A stretch of DNA of 64,000 bases from Nipponacmea schrenckii (lineage: Eukaryota > Mollusca > Gastropoda > Lottiidae): the NCBI GenBank assembly GCA_030562195.1, contig JAUJPP010000007.1:2046001-2110000 (forward strand). The letters are read 5' to 3'. Made by a program: the position numbers and the translations under genes. The notes beneath the pieces were generated by a model that searched no databases, had not been told where the DNA came from, and saw only the letters and a list, made by a program, of their open reading frames with translations. Positions 34,601 through 47,600 of this stretch are shown in pieces. The stretch's first letter is position 1. Each line of letters begins with the position of its first letter.

Positions 34601-37600
34601 GGTAACAGTGCATCTCCATTTACTAAATTTGCATTACCGCAATCACAACAGAATAAAACATCTAAACACTCTTCATCTCAGAATGAATTTGATGCCTCTA
34701 ACAACCACAGTGAAAATGATGATAAGCCAATAGTTAAAATCCCAGGAACTGGTAGCCATGGTAGTGTTCATAATAAAGAAAATGGACTATCTAATGAAAA
34801 AAGAATGGAATTTAAACCACCAGTTTCACAGACAGAAAAGTTAACTGTTCAGTCAAGTTTTGGAGATTTGGCTCGTAAAGCACCAATGACAATTACTGAT
34901 ATTAATAAAGCTACAACTAGTTCGCCAATGGCATATCGTAGTAAAGAATCAAAAACAGAAGTAATCGAAGTTGTCAGCTCAGATGATGAAGGCGGTATGC
35001 TTTATTATATTTTTATACACGCCAGATGAATTAGTAAAAATTTTATTGTTGGTGGAATAGAAGCTACGATTTTCAATGGATTTTGATTTAACTTGATGTG
35101 AGCATTGGAATTGACAACAAGTTAAAATTTGACAACTAGATAAAGGGTTTGTTTGTATATATAGATGCTATTAATCAAAGGAAAGTAATGATTTAACAAT
35201 GCTGATGTGTAGGCGGTGTTACCTTGTATGGCAAGCTGTCTTTAAATTTTCACATGCATGTAATTTAAGTAGAATGTTATATGACATTTAATTTTCAAGC
35301 TTAAGAATTATAGTTTAGCTAAGTATAACTTTTACTTTTTAGATGAGGATGTAAATTTAGATGCGGCTCGAAGAAAAAGACAGGAATTAAAAGTACAATT
35401 AGAGAAACAAAAGGTATTCACAATGATTTTCTTGGGTTTTTGCTGTCCCGGTGTGGCATGGTAGTAATGATGTGTAACAATGACTTTGATGCATGTTTAA
35501 TATTATCAATTGGTTTGTTTCATCTTGTAGAATGTTGTTCGTTCAGTAAAGATGTCATGTTTACCTGATAAAGGAAAGAAATTAATGGAAGATATTGAAA
35601 AATTACAGAGAAGTATATCTAAACTTGATTTATACATACAGAAAACAGATCAAAAACTAGGCCAGAACACAGGTATTCAGTAATCATTTTACATTTCTAA
35701 ATTAACCTTGGAAGTAGTTTCTTTTAAAACTTGGTAATCTGATGATGCTCTAAACTCACAATTAACCAATTGATTGACAAATGTACACTATTTTGGACAT
35801 TATAACTCTTGGAAAAAATTTGAGAAATTTCTTTTTCGTACTCTTCCAGCTCAGTAAATGCAGAAGATCAGGATGTTAAAGTTCCATTTATTTTATAACC
35901 CAACATGAAACAGCTTTTTAGTTATTTCCATTTATTTAGTAAAAATAGAAGCTGCAAATTTCAATGGATTTTGTTGGAGCTTGGTGCAATAGTTGGAATT
36001 GATTTCAAAGATTGCAGTCAGGTTTAAATTTGACAATGCATGTTTTTTGAGTTATTGACCTTGACTTTGTAAAATCCTGTCAAAATGTTATTGGGGGTGC
36101 AATGGAAAATACAATTTTCAATGGATTTTGATAAAACTTGGTATGAGTATTGGAATTGATCGGACATTGGTCATGTTTGAATTTAACGACTTAGATGAAG
36201 TGTTTGTATGTATATGAATGCTATAAATCAAAGGAAAAAATGATTTAACAATGCTGATGTGTTGGTGCCTGGCAAGCTATCTTGAATATTTATTTTCTAG
36301 TTATCAAGCCTATGAGTAATATTCAAAGAGTTTTTATTGTAGGACAGACCAATAAACCTCTACATCCTACTGATACTAAACCAATTATGCTAGCATCTAA
36401 ACCAGGTTCTAACCAAACTATATTGGTTACACAACCACCACCACCAGGCAGTAACCATACAATATTATTATCAAAACCCGAACAATTACCACCTCATGTT
36501 TTGGCACAGATGTATGCAGGTATGTTTACTAATCCTCAATTTACCTTCTTTCTACATGGAATTGTCCTTTTAGACTGATACACAAAATCATTATCAGCTC
36601 TTAATAAAGCTTCCTTGGGAGATATTGGCCCCTGTTAATCAAAATACTAAGTATTTTAAATTTTACTAAATATAGTATTTAGTTTGCCATATGATAATTG
36701 TGTTATATTTTTCAGCCAACCCACAAGCAATGACACTATATGGTGGAAGAATGACAGCAGCTAGATTAAGAGAAGTTACAACTGTCACTAAGGAAGCTTT
36801 GGAAAAATTACATAAGTAGGTTATATAAGGATTTTTGATTCACTAATGTATGATGCGATTCTATTTAGTTTGGGTTATAACAACAGAGTCCCACAAAATT
36901 TATTGAATGATAACTGTTTTATCTCAGAAATTTCTCGAATAGAAGTTATAATGTATTAAAGTCTGGTTTGCTATTATGTTTGAAATTACAGTAATTAATT
37001 GATTTCAGACAATTAGAAAGTTGTCCTGCATCAACTGATGAACTAGAAGATCCCAAAGGTTTAAAAGTTAAATTAATGACACATCAAAGACAAGCCCTAG
37101 CCTGGTTATGTTGGAGAGAAGGACAGAATCCTGCTGGTGGAATATTAGGTAACAGAATTTTAGATTAATCCCTAAATTTGTGAAAACATGGTTTAGTGAA
37201 ATATCAAGCAAATATTTAGTTCACTCAGAACAAAAAGATCAACATACAAGTGTTCATGAATTAAAACCTCTAAACTGTACATGTTTTATACTGTATAGCT
37301 TTTATTGTTAATTTGAAATTATATAAATCAGAAATCATCATATGGGAAGGGTGCCTATTTTGGGGTAAAAGTTTGATGTATTGCGCAGGTAAATATACAG
37401 TATATAAATGACAAGTTTGTCAATAAAGCTACAGAAAGTAGAGGTAAGAAGTTAGTAATATGTTGATATTTTTGTTAAAGCTGATGATATGGGTCTAGGT
37501 AAGACATTAACATCTATATCATTGGTACTAAAACAAAGGGAGAGAAGAGAAATGGGTAGTAAAGAAGAACAATCTACATGGTTAAATAGAGATAAACAAC

Positions 37601-40600
37601 TTGAAAAGTGTAAGCAGATGGTCATTATTTTATTTGTCATTTCAAACTTGGTCTTCTGCTATTAAATGTATTAGGGGAAGCTCCATCTTGAACTGGCTTT
37701 TTAGTTTTAAAGCTATTTGAACAGAACTAAATTGGATCTTCAATCACTTTCTTAATTTGAAAGTGTGAAAAAGTGAAATATGATTATTTTATTCTGGACA
37801 TTGTTTGACAATAAATTTTACATACTACAATATCTTTGAAAAATTATTGCATTGCACAACAGTTCATTATTTTAAGAATCACTAAAACTCATTAATAAAT
37901 TCCTAATTTGTTGAAAAGGGCCCAGAATTTAACCACTAACTGTATAGTAAGCATGATAGTTGTTTGTTAAATGTTTGTAAATAACAGTTAAAACTTTGAT
38001 ATTTCAGTGGGTAAATCAGTGGTGAAATCCAATGCTACATTAATAGTTTGTCCTGCCTCATTGGTACATCAATGGCATAAAGAAATAGAGAGAAGATGCC
38101 AGAGTGGCTTATTAAAGGTTTTATTATATCATGGTGCCAACAGAGAAAGAAATATTCTCAAATTAGCTGATAATGATATAGTATTAACTACCTATAATAT
38201 TATCAGTATTGAAGTTGGTATAATGAAGGGGGAATCAGCTGAAGATGCCATGAAAGATGAAGAAGAAGAAGTAGGGCTTCATCTTTCTCATAATAATTGT
38301 TACAATTTCTGGGTATTAAATGTCTGTATAAAAGAGGCATTTTGGTTGCATAGTTAATTTGATATTCGTAGATAGATCATGGCATTCTTTCAGTTTAAAA
38401 TACAACCAAAGGATAGCAATTTACTCTTGGTCTATTTTATCTATCTTTTTGCTTTTTGTAAAAAAAAAATTCATATTACTGCTATTTGGTTTGAGATGAT
38501 CCCAATAACGAAATTATTTTTGCTATTTTGTTTGTCGCATTAAATAGATGTTGGTTGTTATCTTGGTCAATGTTCAAGAATCTAGTTATCTTTATTCATT
38601 ATAGTGTATGAAATAGGGCAAGATCATTGTCAAGACCAAAAACTTTTCTTTAATTAAATCTTCTGTTAATTAGAAGGAAGAAGGTTCTGCAGCCAAGAAA
38701 CAGCCTAATATATTGCGTATAGCATGGGAAAGAGTAATATTAGATGAAGCACATAATATTAAGAATTATAAAAGTAAAACCTCTATGTCTATATGTAAAT
38801 TAAGAGCTGGATTTAGATGGGCTTTAACTGGTACACCTATACAAAATGACTTGTTAGATATGTATTCATTATTAAGGTTAGTTGCAATTGCATTCATTTC
38901 GAATTCCTTTCTTTTTTTGTTGTTGTCAAATTTGCAGCCTTTGATCCAAATCTAATTTTCACGCCATTTTTGTAAGATTAAGTGCCATATGGTCTTATGG
39001 ATTGGAATGCTTCTCATTTTAACAAAAACCTCAATGAATTTTGTAGATGTCCTGATAAATTAAAAATACACAGCAATCTGCCCACCTTGACTTGGTCTGA
39101 AGAGCTGAGATGGATCATAATTTACACCCTCTTACATATATTTTAAAGAACTTTTGATTGAATGTACATTGAAAGGCCCAACATTCCTACATAATAATTT
39201 GTATATTTTTTATAATGTACATTTAGATATTTAAGATGTACACCTTTTGATGAGTATAAAGTTTGGAAGAGAAATGTCGATAATTCTAAAGGTAGACATT
39301 TTTTATCTTTTCCTTTGTAATTTAAAGACAATACTTGTAAGATACTGATTATTTAAGAGTATTATTCTAAGTAATGGTATCTAATAAATTTGGTATATTT
39401 TTCTCTGGATTTTTTAGGTACTACAAGACTAAATACTATTATAAGAACACTATTGTTACGACGTACTAAACAACAAAGAAATAAAGATGGCAAACATTTA
39501 GTAAGTTATTAATTCCTTGCTTGATTTTAAATAACCTCCAGTCAGCAATAAAGTAATATATAACATAAACTGTCTGAACTTGTTGAACATTATATTTGGT
39601 CTCAATCTTCTCCTTTTCTGTGGATAAAAACAGAAAAACCTTGAACTATGATTTTTGTTATTGAGTTATAACATGAGGTTTAAATTGAGTTTAAAACAAT
39701 AAAAATCATGCTTAACGATATAAAAGATACATGTATAATAAATTTGATTTTTCATTAAAAAGTAATTTCAAGCCATTTAACATTATACAAGGTTTTAGTT
39801 GTTACTCAGGATTTGTTTGAATGAGACAAGTGACCATTATATCTTGAAATTGAAAATAAAAAAATGCGACAATAATTTTACATTGAATATATTTTTCATT
39901 TTGTAAATAGAAGTGAGAAGTTCCCCTTTAAAAATCTTTTTTATTCAGGTACCATTACCAAGCAAAACAGTAGAGATCTACAAGGTAGAATTAACATCAT
40001 ATGAAAGAGCTATATATGATAAATTCTTTGCTACAACTAAGTAAGTTAGGGTAACATGGTAATTTTCACTAATTGTTAACTGCTTGATGGTGGTAGGTTA
40101 GAACAAGAATATGACTGTTAATGCTTAATATTATTTTTATTCCTTAACTCAAGAACATGTTATTACTATTATTATTAAAATTATAAATATGCAGCGTGGC
40201 TTCCCTAATGTAGAATAAATTGTAGTCATATGTCTTAAAACTGAACTTTGTTGTTACTTACGGTATTTTCTTTTATAGATCTACTGTGCAGAATTTTGTA
40301 AAACGTCATGAAGAGAAAGAAGCTGGAACATGGAATTCTAGTTCTAAATCTACATTAACAGAAGAATTCCAAGAGAAATTGAAGTTGAATGATAGTAAAG
40401 GAAGTACTAGTGGAGGAGTATGTCCAGCTAGTCAATCAGATGGTAAAACTAATGCTAGTCAACTATTAGTACTAATATTAAGATTAAGACAATGTTGTTG
40501 TCATCTCAGTCTAATGAAACAGGTAAGTTTCATTTAGTCTTCTATTCTCCCATTATATATTTGTATAATACTAATTTTCACTTATTCATTTGAATATTTC

Positions 40601-43138
40601 CAACCTTACTAATGTGCCAACCAAATTAATTAAATTCAAATATTGCAATACAATATAAGTTTTGATTAAGCAATAGGAGGAAATTCTTTTGAGCACCTGA
40701 TTGCTTCTTGTTTTTGTAATTGACATAGTGGGCATGATTTATATTTTGAAGAGATTATGCTTATGTAGACTTTGCTATACCATGTACCATTAGCTCATAA
40801 GGTAAAATGTAAAAAGTGTATTTTTGACAGCAACTAGAAGATGAAAGTTTAGATTTAGAAGGTATAGAAGAGAAAGATAATATAGAGTTAACATTAGAAG
40901 AACAGATGCAGGGTTTATTGATAGAATCTGATAGAAGTACCTCAGATAGTAAAACTGATAGTACAGCAGATAAACCTGATCTTAAAATTATGTTTCAACC
41001 TTCTCATTATAGCTCTAAGGTACAATGTCTGGTTAAATTCACTTTGTACACTATAAACCTGATACATATTGTAAGTCCAACTGATTAGTTTGGATATTTT
41101 TTTTATCATTATCTGTAGTTTTCAAGAAACTGATAAATAATTTAATTGATAAATGATAGATATTGTTGCTTACTCTATAAGTTGGATACTGACCAGGTAT
41201 TGTAGGATTTAACCTTTTTACTAATTTATGTATATTTACCTTTCAGTTAAAAGCTGTTGTTGAAAAGATTAAAGCTATACGTCAGGAAAATAAAAAAGGT
41301 CAACCATTGAAAAGGTGAGGTTATATAAAGTATTGTTAAAAACAAGTAGAAGCAATTCTTAATAGAGAGAATATTTAATCATTTCATTAGTTTTGTTCTA
41401 TAAAATTTAATATATCCCTGCATGCCTCAGTTGAACATGACTTGACTCTTTCCTTAGAGCTTCACATCTTATTTTCGTACCAGATTGGGTTTATGAAGAT
41501 GGCCAACATAATGTAGTTTTGAGTTGGGGAAATAATGTCAGGACAATAGCATAAGAATTGAAACAGTAGTTTTATATAACTAGGAAATTTTTGGCAATTA
41601 TCTTTTATTACCTTGTTTATCCTGTTTACTTGCTAAAGACCAAAGCAGCAAGATTTGTAGCGGTAAATTGTCTGTAAAGGGCAGCAGGTACCCATCAACC
41701 CCTCTAAGCAGACATTAGATGAATTGAGCCTGAGTACATTCATTGAGTAATATACGTTGACTAGCAATTTCTAATAACTACATGAGTGCAAAGCTGAATT
41801 AGTATTCATTACTCCTGTACAATTAATTCCCATTTATATTGATAAGCTTGAAGTTCATTGACAGGCACGCAAAAACAAATGGCTAACTATGATATTATTT
41901 GTGAACTGTTTTATTTCAGTGTTATTGTGTCTCAATGGACTAAAATGTTAGATGTTATAGGATATCATTTAGAAACAATGGGTATATCATATAGTGTTAT
42001 ACAGGGTAATATTGCAGCTAAAAAAAGAACAGAATTAGTAGAAGATTTTAATACTAATCCTAGTGGTGCTGAGGTCAGTATTACTTCAATTATCTTGTCA
42101 TCATATCTTTTTAATACACTAGTCTATATATGAATATTTGTTTTCAAATAAATTTATAGTTTAAAATGCATTAGCTTAGAAATGATATTACAGTGAATTA
42201 ATTTATACTGATTTGTTTTTAAAATACTTATCAAAGGTGACCAATAGAAGTAAATATTTTCCATTTTTTTTACTGATATTTGTATGTTTGTAGGTTATGT
42301 TAGTATCACTGAGAGCTGGTGGTGTAGGGTTAAATCTCATTGGTGGAAATCATTTATTCATAGTGGACATACACTGGTAAGGCCGTTTCAGTTTTAATAC
42401 CTGGCTGAATTGTTGACTATTACCTTTATGATAAAACATATATACCAAATAATTACTTTTAATTTGTTGGTGCACCAAAACACTCAAGATCAAGGACTAA
42501 ACCAACATAACACATATAATGTGTTTTTCAACATAGTATTTAATGTCCACTGTATATTTTTTAGGAATCCAGCTTTAGAACAACAAGCTTGTGATAGAAT
42601 ATTTCGTGTTGGACAGACCAGAGATGTATTTATTCACAAGTAAGTTCTCCACTGATCTGTATTAAGGTGAAACTATTCCGTTCGATCTATATATATTTTG
42701 ATATTTAAACATGAAATACCACTGGGTTTTGACAACATTGTTTAATTATATATTCATCTTAGCATAAATATTCTATTTCTAGATATGTCTGTAAAGATAC
42801 TATTGAAGAAAAGATAGTCGATTTACAAAAAACGAAAACTCAATTAGCAGAAAATGTCTTAACAGGGTATGTATTTATAATTTTATTTATTTGCTGAAGA
42901 GAAATTTCTACCAAGATACAGAATCTGTCCAAATTTACAAGAGATTGATTTAAATGCCTGAGTGTTAACTGCCACATCAGAGCGGCTGCTGATTTAGAGA
43001 TTTTAGTTGCATTTCCACAAGATATTTTTATGTAGTGGTTGCTGTGTTTTTTTTTATTTTAAAATCTCTATTAATAGATCTGGTGCAGCAACACAGAAAT
43101 TATCTCTGAATGATTTGAGAATGATGTTTGGTGTCTGA
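31663..43138 (+). CDS. TTF2: Transcription termination factor 2 (SNF2-family ATPase)
   Basis: Twenty-four exons join in frame to 1051 codons: 31663-31690, 33080-33188, 33464-33544, 34212-34290, 34601-34994, 35343-35413, 35531-35672, 36301-36519, 36716-36815, 37009-37148, 37481-37609, 38008-38270, 38674-38876, 39227-39291, 39418-39500, 39949-40040, 40279-40522, 40831-41019, 41247-41314, 41920-42073, 42294-42376, 42565-42639, 42783-42866, 43078-43138. The N-terminus [10 protein letters not shown] with [16 protein letters not shown] is the GRF-type zinc finger of TTF2, followed by a second Cys-rich module (YYRCKG..WCGSY). Helicase motifs are intact: DDMGLGKT (457-464), DEAH (609-612), [21 protein letters not shown] (from 956) and [11 protein letters not shown] (from 985). 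The C-terminus [10 protein letters not shown] matches the family. TTF2 uses ATP to release RNA polymerase II transcripts, notably at mitosis. Length is close to the human protein. Confidence 0.95.
33832..33978. mobile_element. 147 bp MITE with ~57 bp inverted repeats, in TTF2 intron 3
   Basis: TATATAGGCACAGCTTTATG..AACAACAATCACTGGTTAAA..GTTTATGCGACGTTTCG returns in inverse as CGGAACGTTGCATAAACTTT..AACCAGTGATTGTTGTTCC..AAAGCTGTGTCTATATA. The unpaired centre is about 35 bases. Flanking TATA-type bases may be a target duplication. Class cannot be fixed. Confidence 0.8.
35010..35243 (+). mobile_element. Short pearl-like element in TTF2 intron 5
   Basis: It starts TTTTATACACGCCAGATGAA and ends GGCGGTGTTACCTTGTATGG followed by CAAGCTGTCTTT, both matching the pearl-like ends seen elsewhere in diverged form. 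It contains about one core unit (GGAATAGAAGCTACGATTTT, AACTTGATGTGAGCATTGG). Its start lies only about 15 bases after the exon 5 donor at 34995. Confidence 0.65.
35890..36283 (+). mobile_element. Diverged pearl-like element in TTF2 intron 7
   Basis: About two core units (AATAGAAGCTGCAAATTTCA; CAATGGATTTTGATAAAACT) are followed by an end like AATGCTGATGTGTTGGTGCC then TGGCAAGCTATCTTG. The end stands about 17 bases before the acceptor of exon 8 (36301), so the element supplies nearly all the sequence up to the splice site. Confidence 0.6.
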
Positions 43139-44659
43139 TCTGCCATGAAATAGTAAGATCATCTTTTTAAGAAGGGCAGATTCAAGTGGGATAATGTCTT
43201 TGGAATTAAACTATTTGTCTGCATGGTCTGCTTGCCTGCAGGTGGCTGTGAAAATTCCTAAGAATTAAAATGTCAATGTCATGGTGATGATATCCAGCTG
43301 TTCAAATAGTATTACATTCAGTTTAACACAGAGCTTCATGTCTGATCTTAAAATACGCAAGTCAAAATTATATGCTGGCTTATAAACTTATAAACACTGA
43401 CATCTGTATGTAAACTAAATAGGTATGTCATCATGGGTAAATTGTGTCTATATTTGTGCCAGAAATCATAGTGCTAGATATTTTATTGTTCTAATATTTT
43501 ATTGTCTGTCTTTTGATTCTAGTTTTATATATTTATTATAATTTATGATTTTGTATATGTATTTGTAAAATCTCACCTTAGGATTTTTTTCTAGACATGT
43601 TTTAAATAAATGAAAGGTATACTACTTATATGGATGATGAAAAAAATTTATTAAAGTTTTGAACATTTTAAACACCAAATGGTTCTTTGTTTATCAGCGG
43701 ACTTGCCTTGTGTCAAAACTAAATTGTAAAATCTCTCTATAACCAAAAAAGTCCATAAAAATACAAAATAATCCTTTGAACTTGTAATGGATATATCATC
43801 CCTTATAGAGAATCTATTCACTAGTCCAGGCACATCGTAATATTAACTGATGAATATGTGGTCTTTTTATTGAACAAGTTTGAGACTTTTACATCCATTC
43901 CAAGTCGTATTCCTTTAAGGGAAGATGTTAATGTGAATACTAACCATACGCAATATAATAATACCTATCTCTACAACAAATCAATGTCACTTGATCATTC
44001 ATTTAGGCCAAGAAAGTATCTTGAATATAAACTGTATAAATTTCTTTTTTCATGAGTTTTATTTAACAATGTAAAAACCATGGGTGCTATAACAATAGTT
44101 TTATAAATATCATTACCAATTTGATCACTTCAGTCAAACTTGACTAGATGATTCAATCCTCACATTATTATATATACTGGTAATTTAATAGATATTTATA
44201 ATGTTAACCACAATAGGTGCTATAACAATATTTAAAATATACTTCTCTTTAAGAATTAATTTAAGTAATAAATTGATCAGTTCAGCAGCATATCTATATA
44301 ACATTTCAAAATAGAACATTTCTTAAAAGGGAATTAAATAACAACAGCAGTACTCACTGAATAACAATAATAAATAATAGAGTAATTGTAACTTTCAACC
44401 ATTGTAATATCAATATCCTTATTTTTCTCTTAAAATAACAACTACATGCTTAAACACTAAATATCACAAACAAAGTTGAATGATGAAGTAAAGAAACACA
44501 AGCGCAACCTATCTCACAATAGGAATTAAATTATAGTCAAAATTCACATTTAAATACAGTCATTTACATACTAAAAGAGGTGAACAATAATAAATATAAT
44601 GAATCTATAACCAGATATGGAGCATTAAAAATTGTCAGTTATTAAGCAGGAGACCATGG
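43139..44659. other. 3' UTRs of two convergent genes
   Basis: The TTF2 3' UTR probably runs to the AATAAA at 43605-43610. The rest, to 44659, would contain the 3' UTR of the minus-strand EEP gene. No exon-like coding block is visible. Confidence 0.5.
43605..43610 (+). promoter_or_regulatory. Polyadenylation signal AATAAA of TTF2
   Basis: AATAAA lies 467 bases after the TTF2 stop and just before an A-rich region. It is the first good signal in a plausible position. Confidence 0.45.
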
Positions 44660-47600
44660 TTATCTGTTTTGTGGACAATTAAATCCTATGGTTGATAATA
44701 GTGCTAGATGATCAGAGGCAGCAGTTGACCTACAAATAAAAAAAATTGTATTATTTATGCTCTAATCATACTACCAATTATCCCTTAATGCATTTCAAAA
44801 ACCTGGTGTGTAGTCATTGGAACAAAAATTAATTTGGTCAGTTTTCGACAGTATCTAATGAATGAATCCATCTTAAAGCTTATATAAAATCCCAATAAGT
44901 TCTTTTTATCTTACCCAAAGTTATTCTCCTCCATTAGTTTTATATCTAATATCTCTGTATTTATATCTTGTAAATGAAATATATAATCAATCTGAAAATA
45001 GTAATTTCAACAAATATTGATAATGTAAGAAAAATATAATAAAGAAGAAGAGAAAAACTATTTCAGGTACCAGTTTGACTATATGTATATAGCGATATGG
45101 TGAGCTATGGATGCAGTATCACCTTTTTTTAGAATACAAATAATTCATGTTTCCCTCTCTTTTCGATCTATTCAATTTCAAAAGAAATTTCCAAAACCAT
45201 AACTTATGTAGCATTAATTTTGATACTTGCGCTTTCAGAAAATTTAACCAACCCTTTTTTTTCTTTCCTTTTCCCTCGCATTAAATGTGTTCCCATTATT
45301 ATTGTCACCATGTAAATAAGGCCACAGGTCAACCATGTTACTCTTTTTAGCTAAATATCTAGAAAAAAACAGTTTTCATGATTTTAAAAGAATATTGGTC
45401 TCCTTAAAGCAAACATTATCAATTTGAGGTACCGTATATGTGATTGTATGTCAGTGTGTGTAACATTTATTAGATCTGTAGACATTCTTTAATTTGTCAT
45501 ACATAATTCAAGTCCTCTAAAATCTCAGAAAAATTGATTATTGATAAATATCTGTAAATACCACTACAATTGCAGTGAGATGATTTTCTTTTAATATTGC
45601 ACATTTGAGCAAATTTTTAAAAGTTTAAAATGTAGAAAAGAAAAACTTTCATTAAATTTATACTTACCTTATAGATTTTTCTTGTGGTTCAGCATTAAAA
45701 TCACCTAGTAATACTTTAGGGCCAGTAAATTTATTAATATATGACCATATTTGTTTTACAGATTTCTCTCTAGCTTCATGACTTAATGATAAATGTGTAT
45801 TGAATATGTGTACCTATTTACATAAAAATTTGTAAAAATGTAAAAATTAAAGGTTTTATATTTAAAAAAAATTCAAAAACAGAATTATATGCCATTTATT
45901 TGATATTTAAAGCCATACACATTCAGTTAACAAAATAAATATTTCAATATAGAAACATATAGCCTGTGTAAAATAAATGTATAGAAAATATTGAAATAAA
46001 ACCAATACCTACACTTCCTATTCCAGGAATATTAACTTCTACATGTAAACATATTCTTTGATGTCTATCAGCACTGTTACTGGCATTCCTATTGAAGGTA
46101 TAAATATATTTAATAATTTACAACAGATTTTATATCTGAGCAGTATTGTTGCTATAAAAATGTTTTATATATGTTTTACTACAGATATCATATTTACATA
46201 TTACTTACATACAAGGCAGAAATGTTACTATTTAGATGTGTAATAAATGATTTACTACAGATATCATATTTAAATATTACTTACATACAAGGCAGAAATG
46301 TAACTATTTAGATGTGTAATAAATGATTTACTACAGATATCATATTTAAATATTACTTACATACATTACAAGGCAGAAATGTTACTTTTGATATGTAATA
46401 AATGATTTACTACAGATATCATATTTAAATATTACTTACATACAAGGCAGAAATGTTACTAATGAGATGTGTAATAAATGATTTACTACAGATATCATAT
46501 TTACATATTACTTACATACAAGGCAGAAATGTTACTATTTAGATGTGTAATAAATGATTTACTAAAGATATCATATTTAAATATTACTTACATACAAGGC
46601 AGAAATGTTACTATTGAGATGTGTAATAAATGATTTACTACAGATATCATATTTAAATATTACTTACATACAAGGCAGAAATGTAACTATTTAGATGTGT
46701 AATAAATGATTTACTAAAGATATCATATTTAAATATTACTTACATACAAGGCAGAAATGTTACTATTGAGATGTGTAATAAATGATTTACTACAGATATC
46801 ATATTTAAATATTACTTACATACAAGGCAGAAATGTAACTATTAGATGTGTAATAAATGATTTACTACAGATATCATATTTTAATATTACTTACATACCA
46901 AAATAAAAACTTGCCTAAAGAGGAGAATATAATCATGATGTAGAATTTCATATTTAGTTAAAATAGCCAATCCTTCTTCAACTTTTCCATTGGTTAAACT
47001 AGTTGGCATTAACATAGCAGGTTGATACACAAACTATAAAGAGAAGATATTTTAAACATTGTAATCTTGAAGCTCTCCTTTCATTTATTTGACATATATT
47101 TTCTGCCTGTGTGTCCATCATTTCTTAGTTCATACTTCCTGGTTTGATTTTGACAATACTTTGTAAATGATAAAAGTCAAATGCTTTCTAAAGTTATGTT
47201 CTTTTGTGTGCCTGGTTTTTTTTTTGAAGAATGAAATAATATACATCAAGAATTAAACTGATCATTTAATTTCTCTACAAAAAAGTCATAAACTTACTTG
47301 ATATTGTGGTAAAACTGATGTAATATATTCTATTTGATTAGGACCTAATTCACCTCCTTTACCTTCTTCATATCTTACTTCTTGTAGTCCAATAATATCA
47401 ACATTATTCTGAATTAATATCTGAAAGATGATTATTTAGAAAATATTTTGGAAGTATTTCTTTGCCATTCATGTCATTTCTTACATCTTATGATTTTAGT
47501 AAAATTGGAAAAGTTCACATATGTTTGACTTCGAAGATTAATGAAAAAATACATACCTTCCCTACCCGTTTGATTCTTTCTACATATTCTGTTGAATTGT

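Noticed and set aside
46899..47033. Alternative end of EEP exon 6 at the stronger GT donor
   Set aside because: It breaks the frame with a stop after three codons of the next exon, whereas the GC donor restores the conserved family sequence; kept only as a finding.
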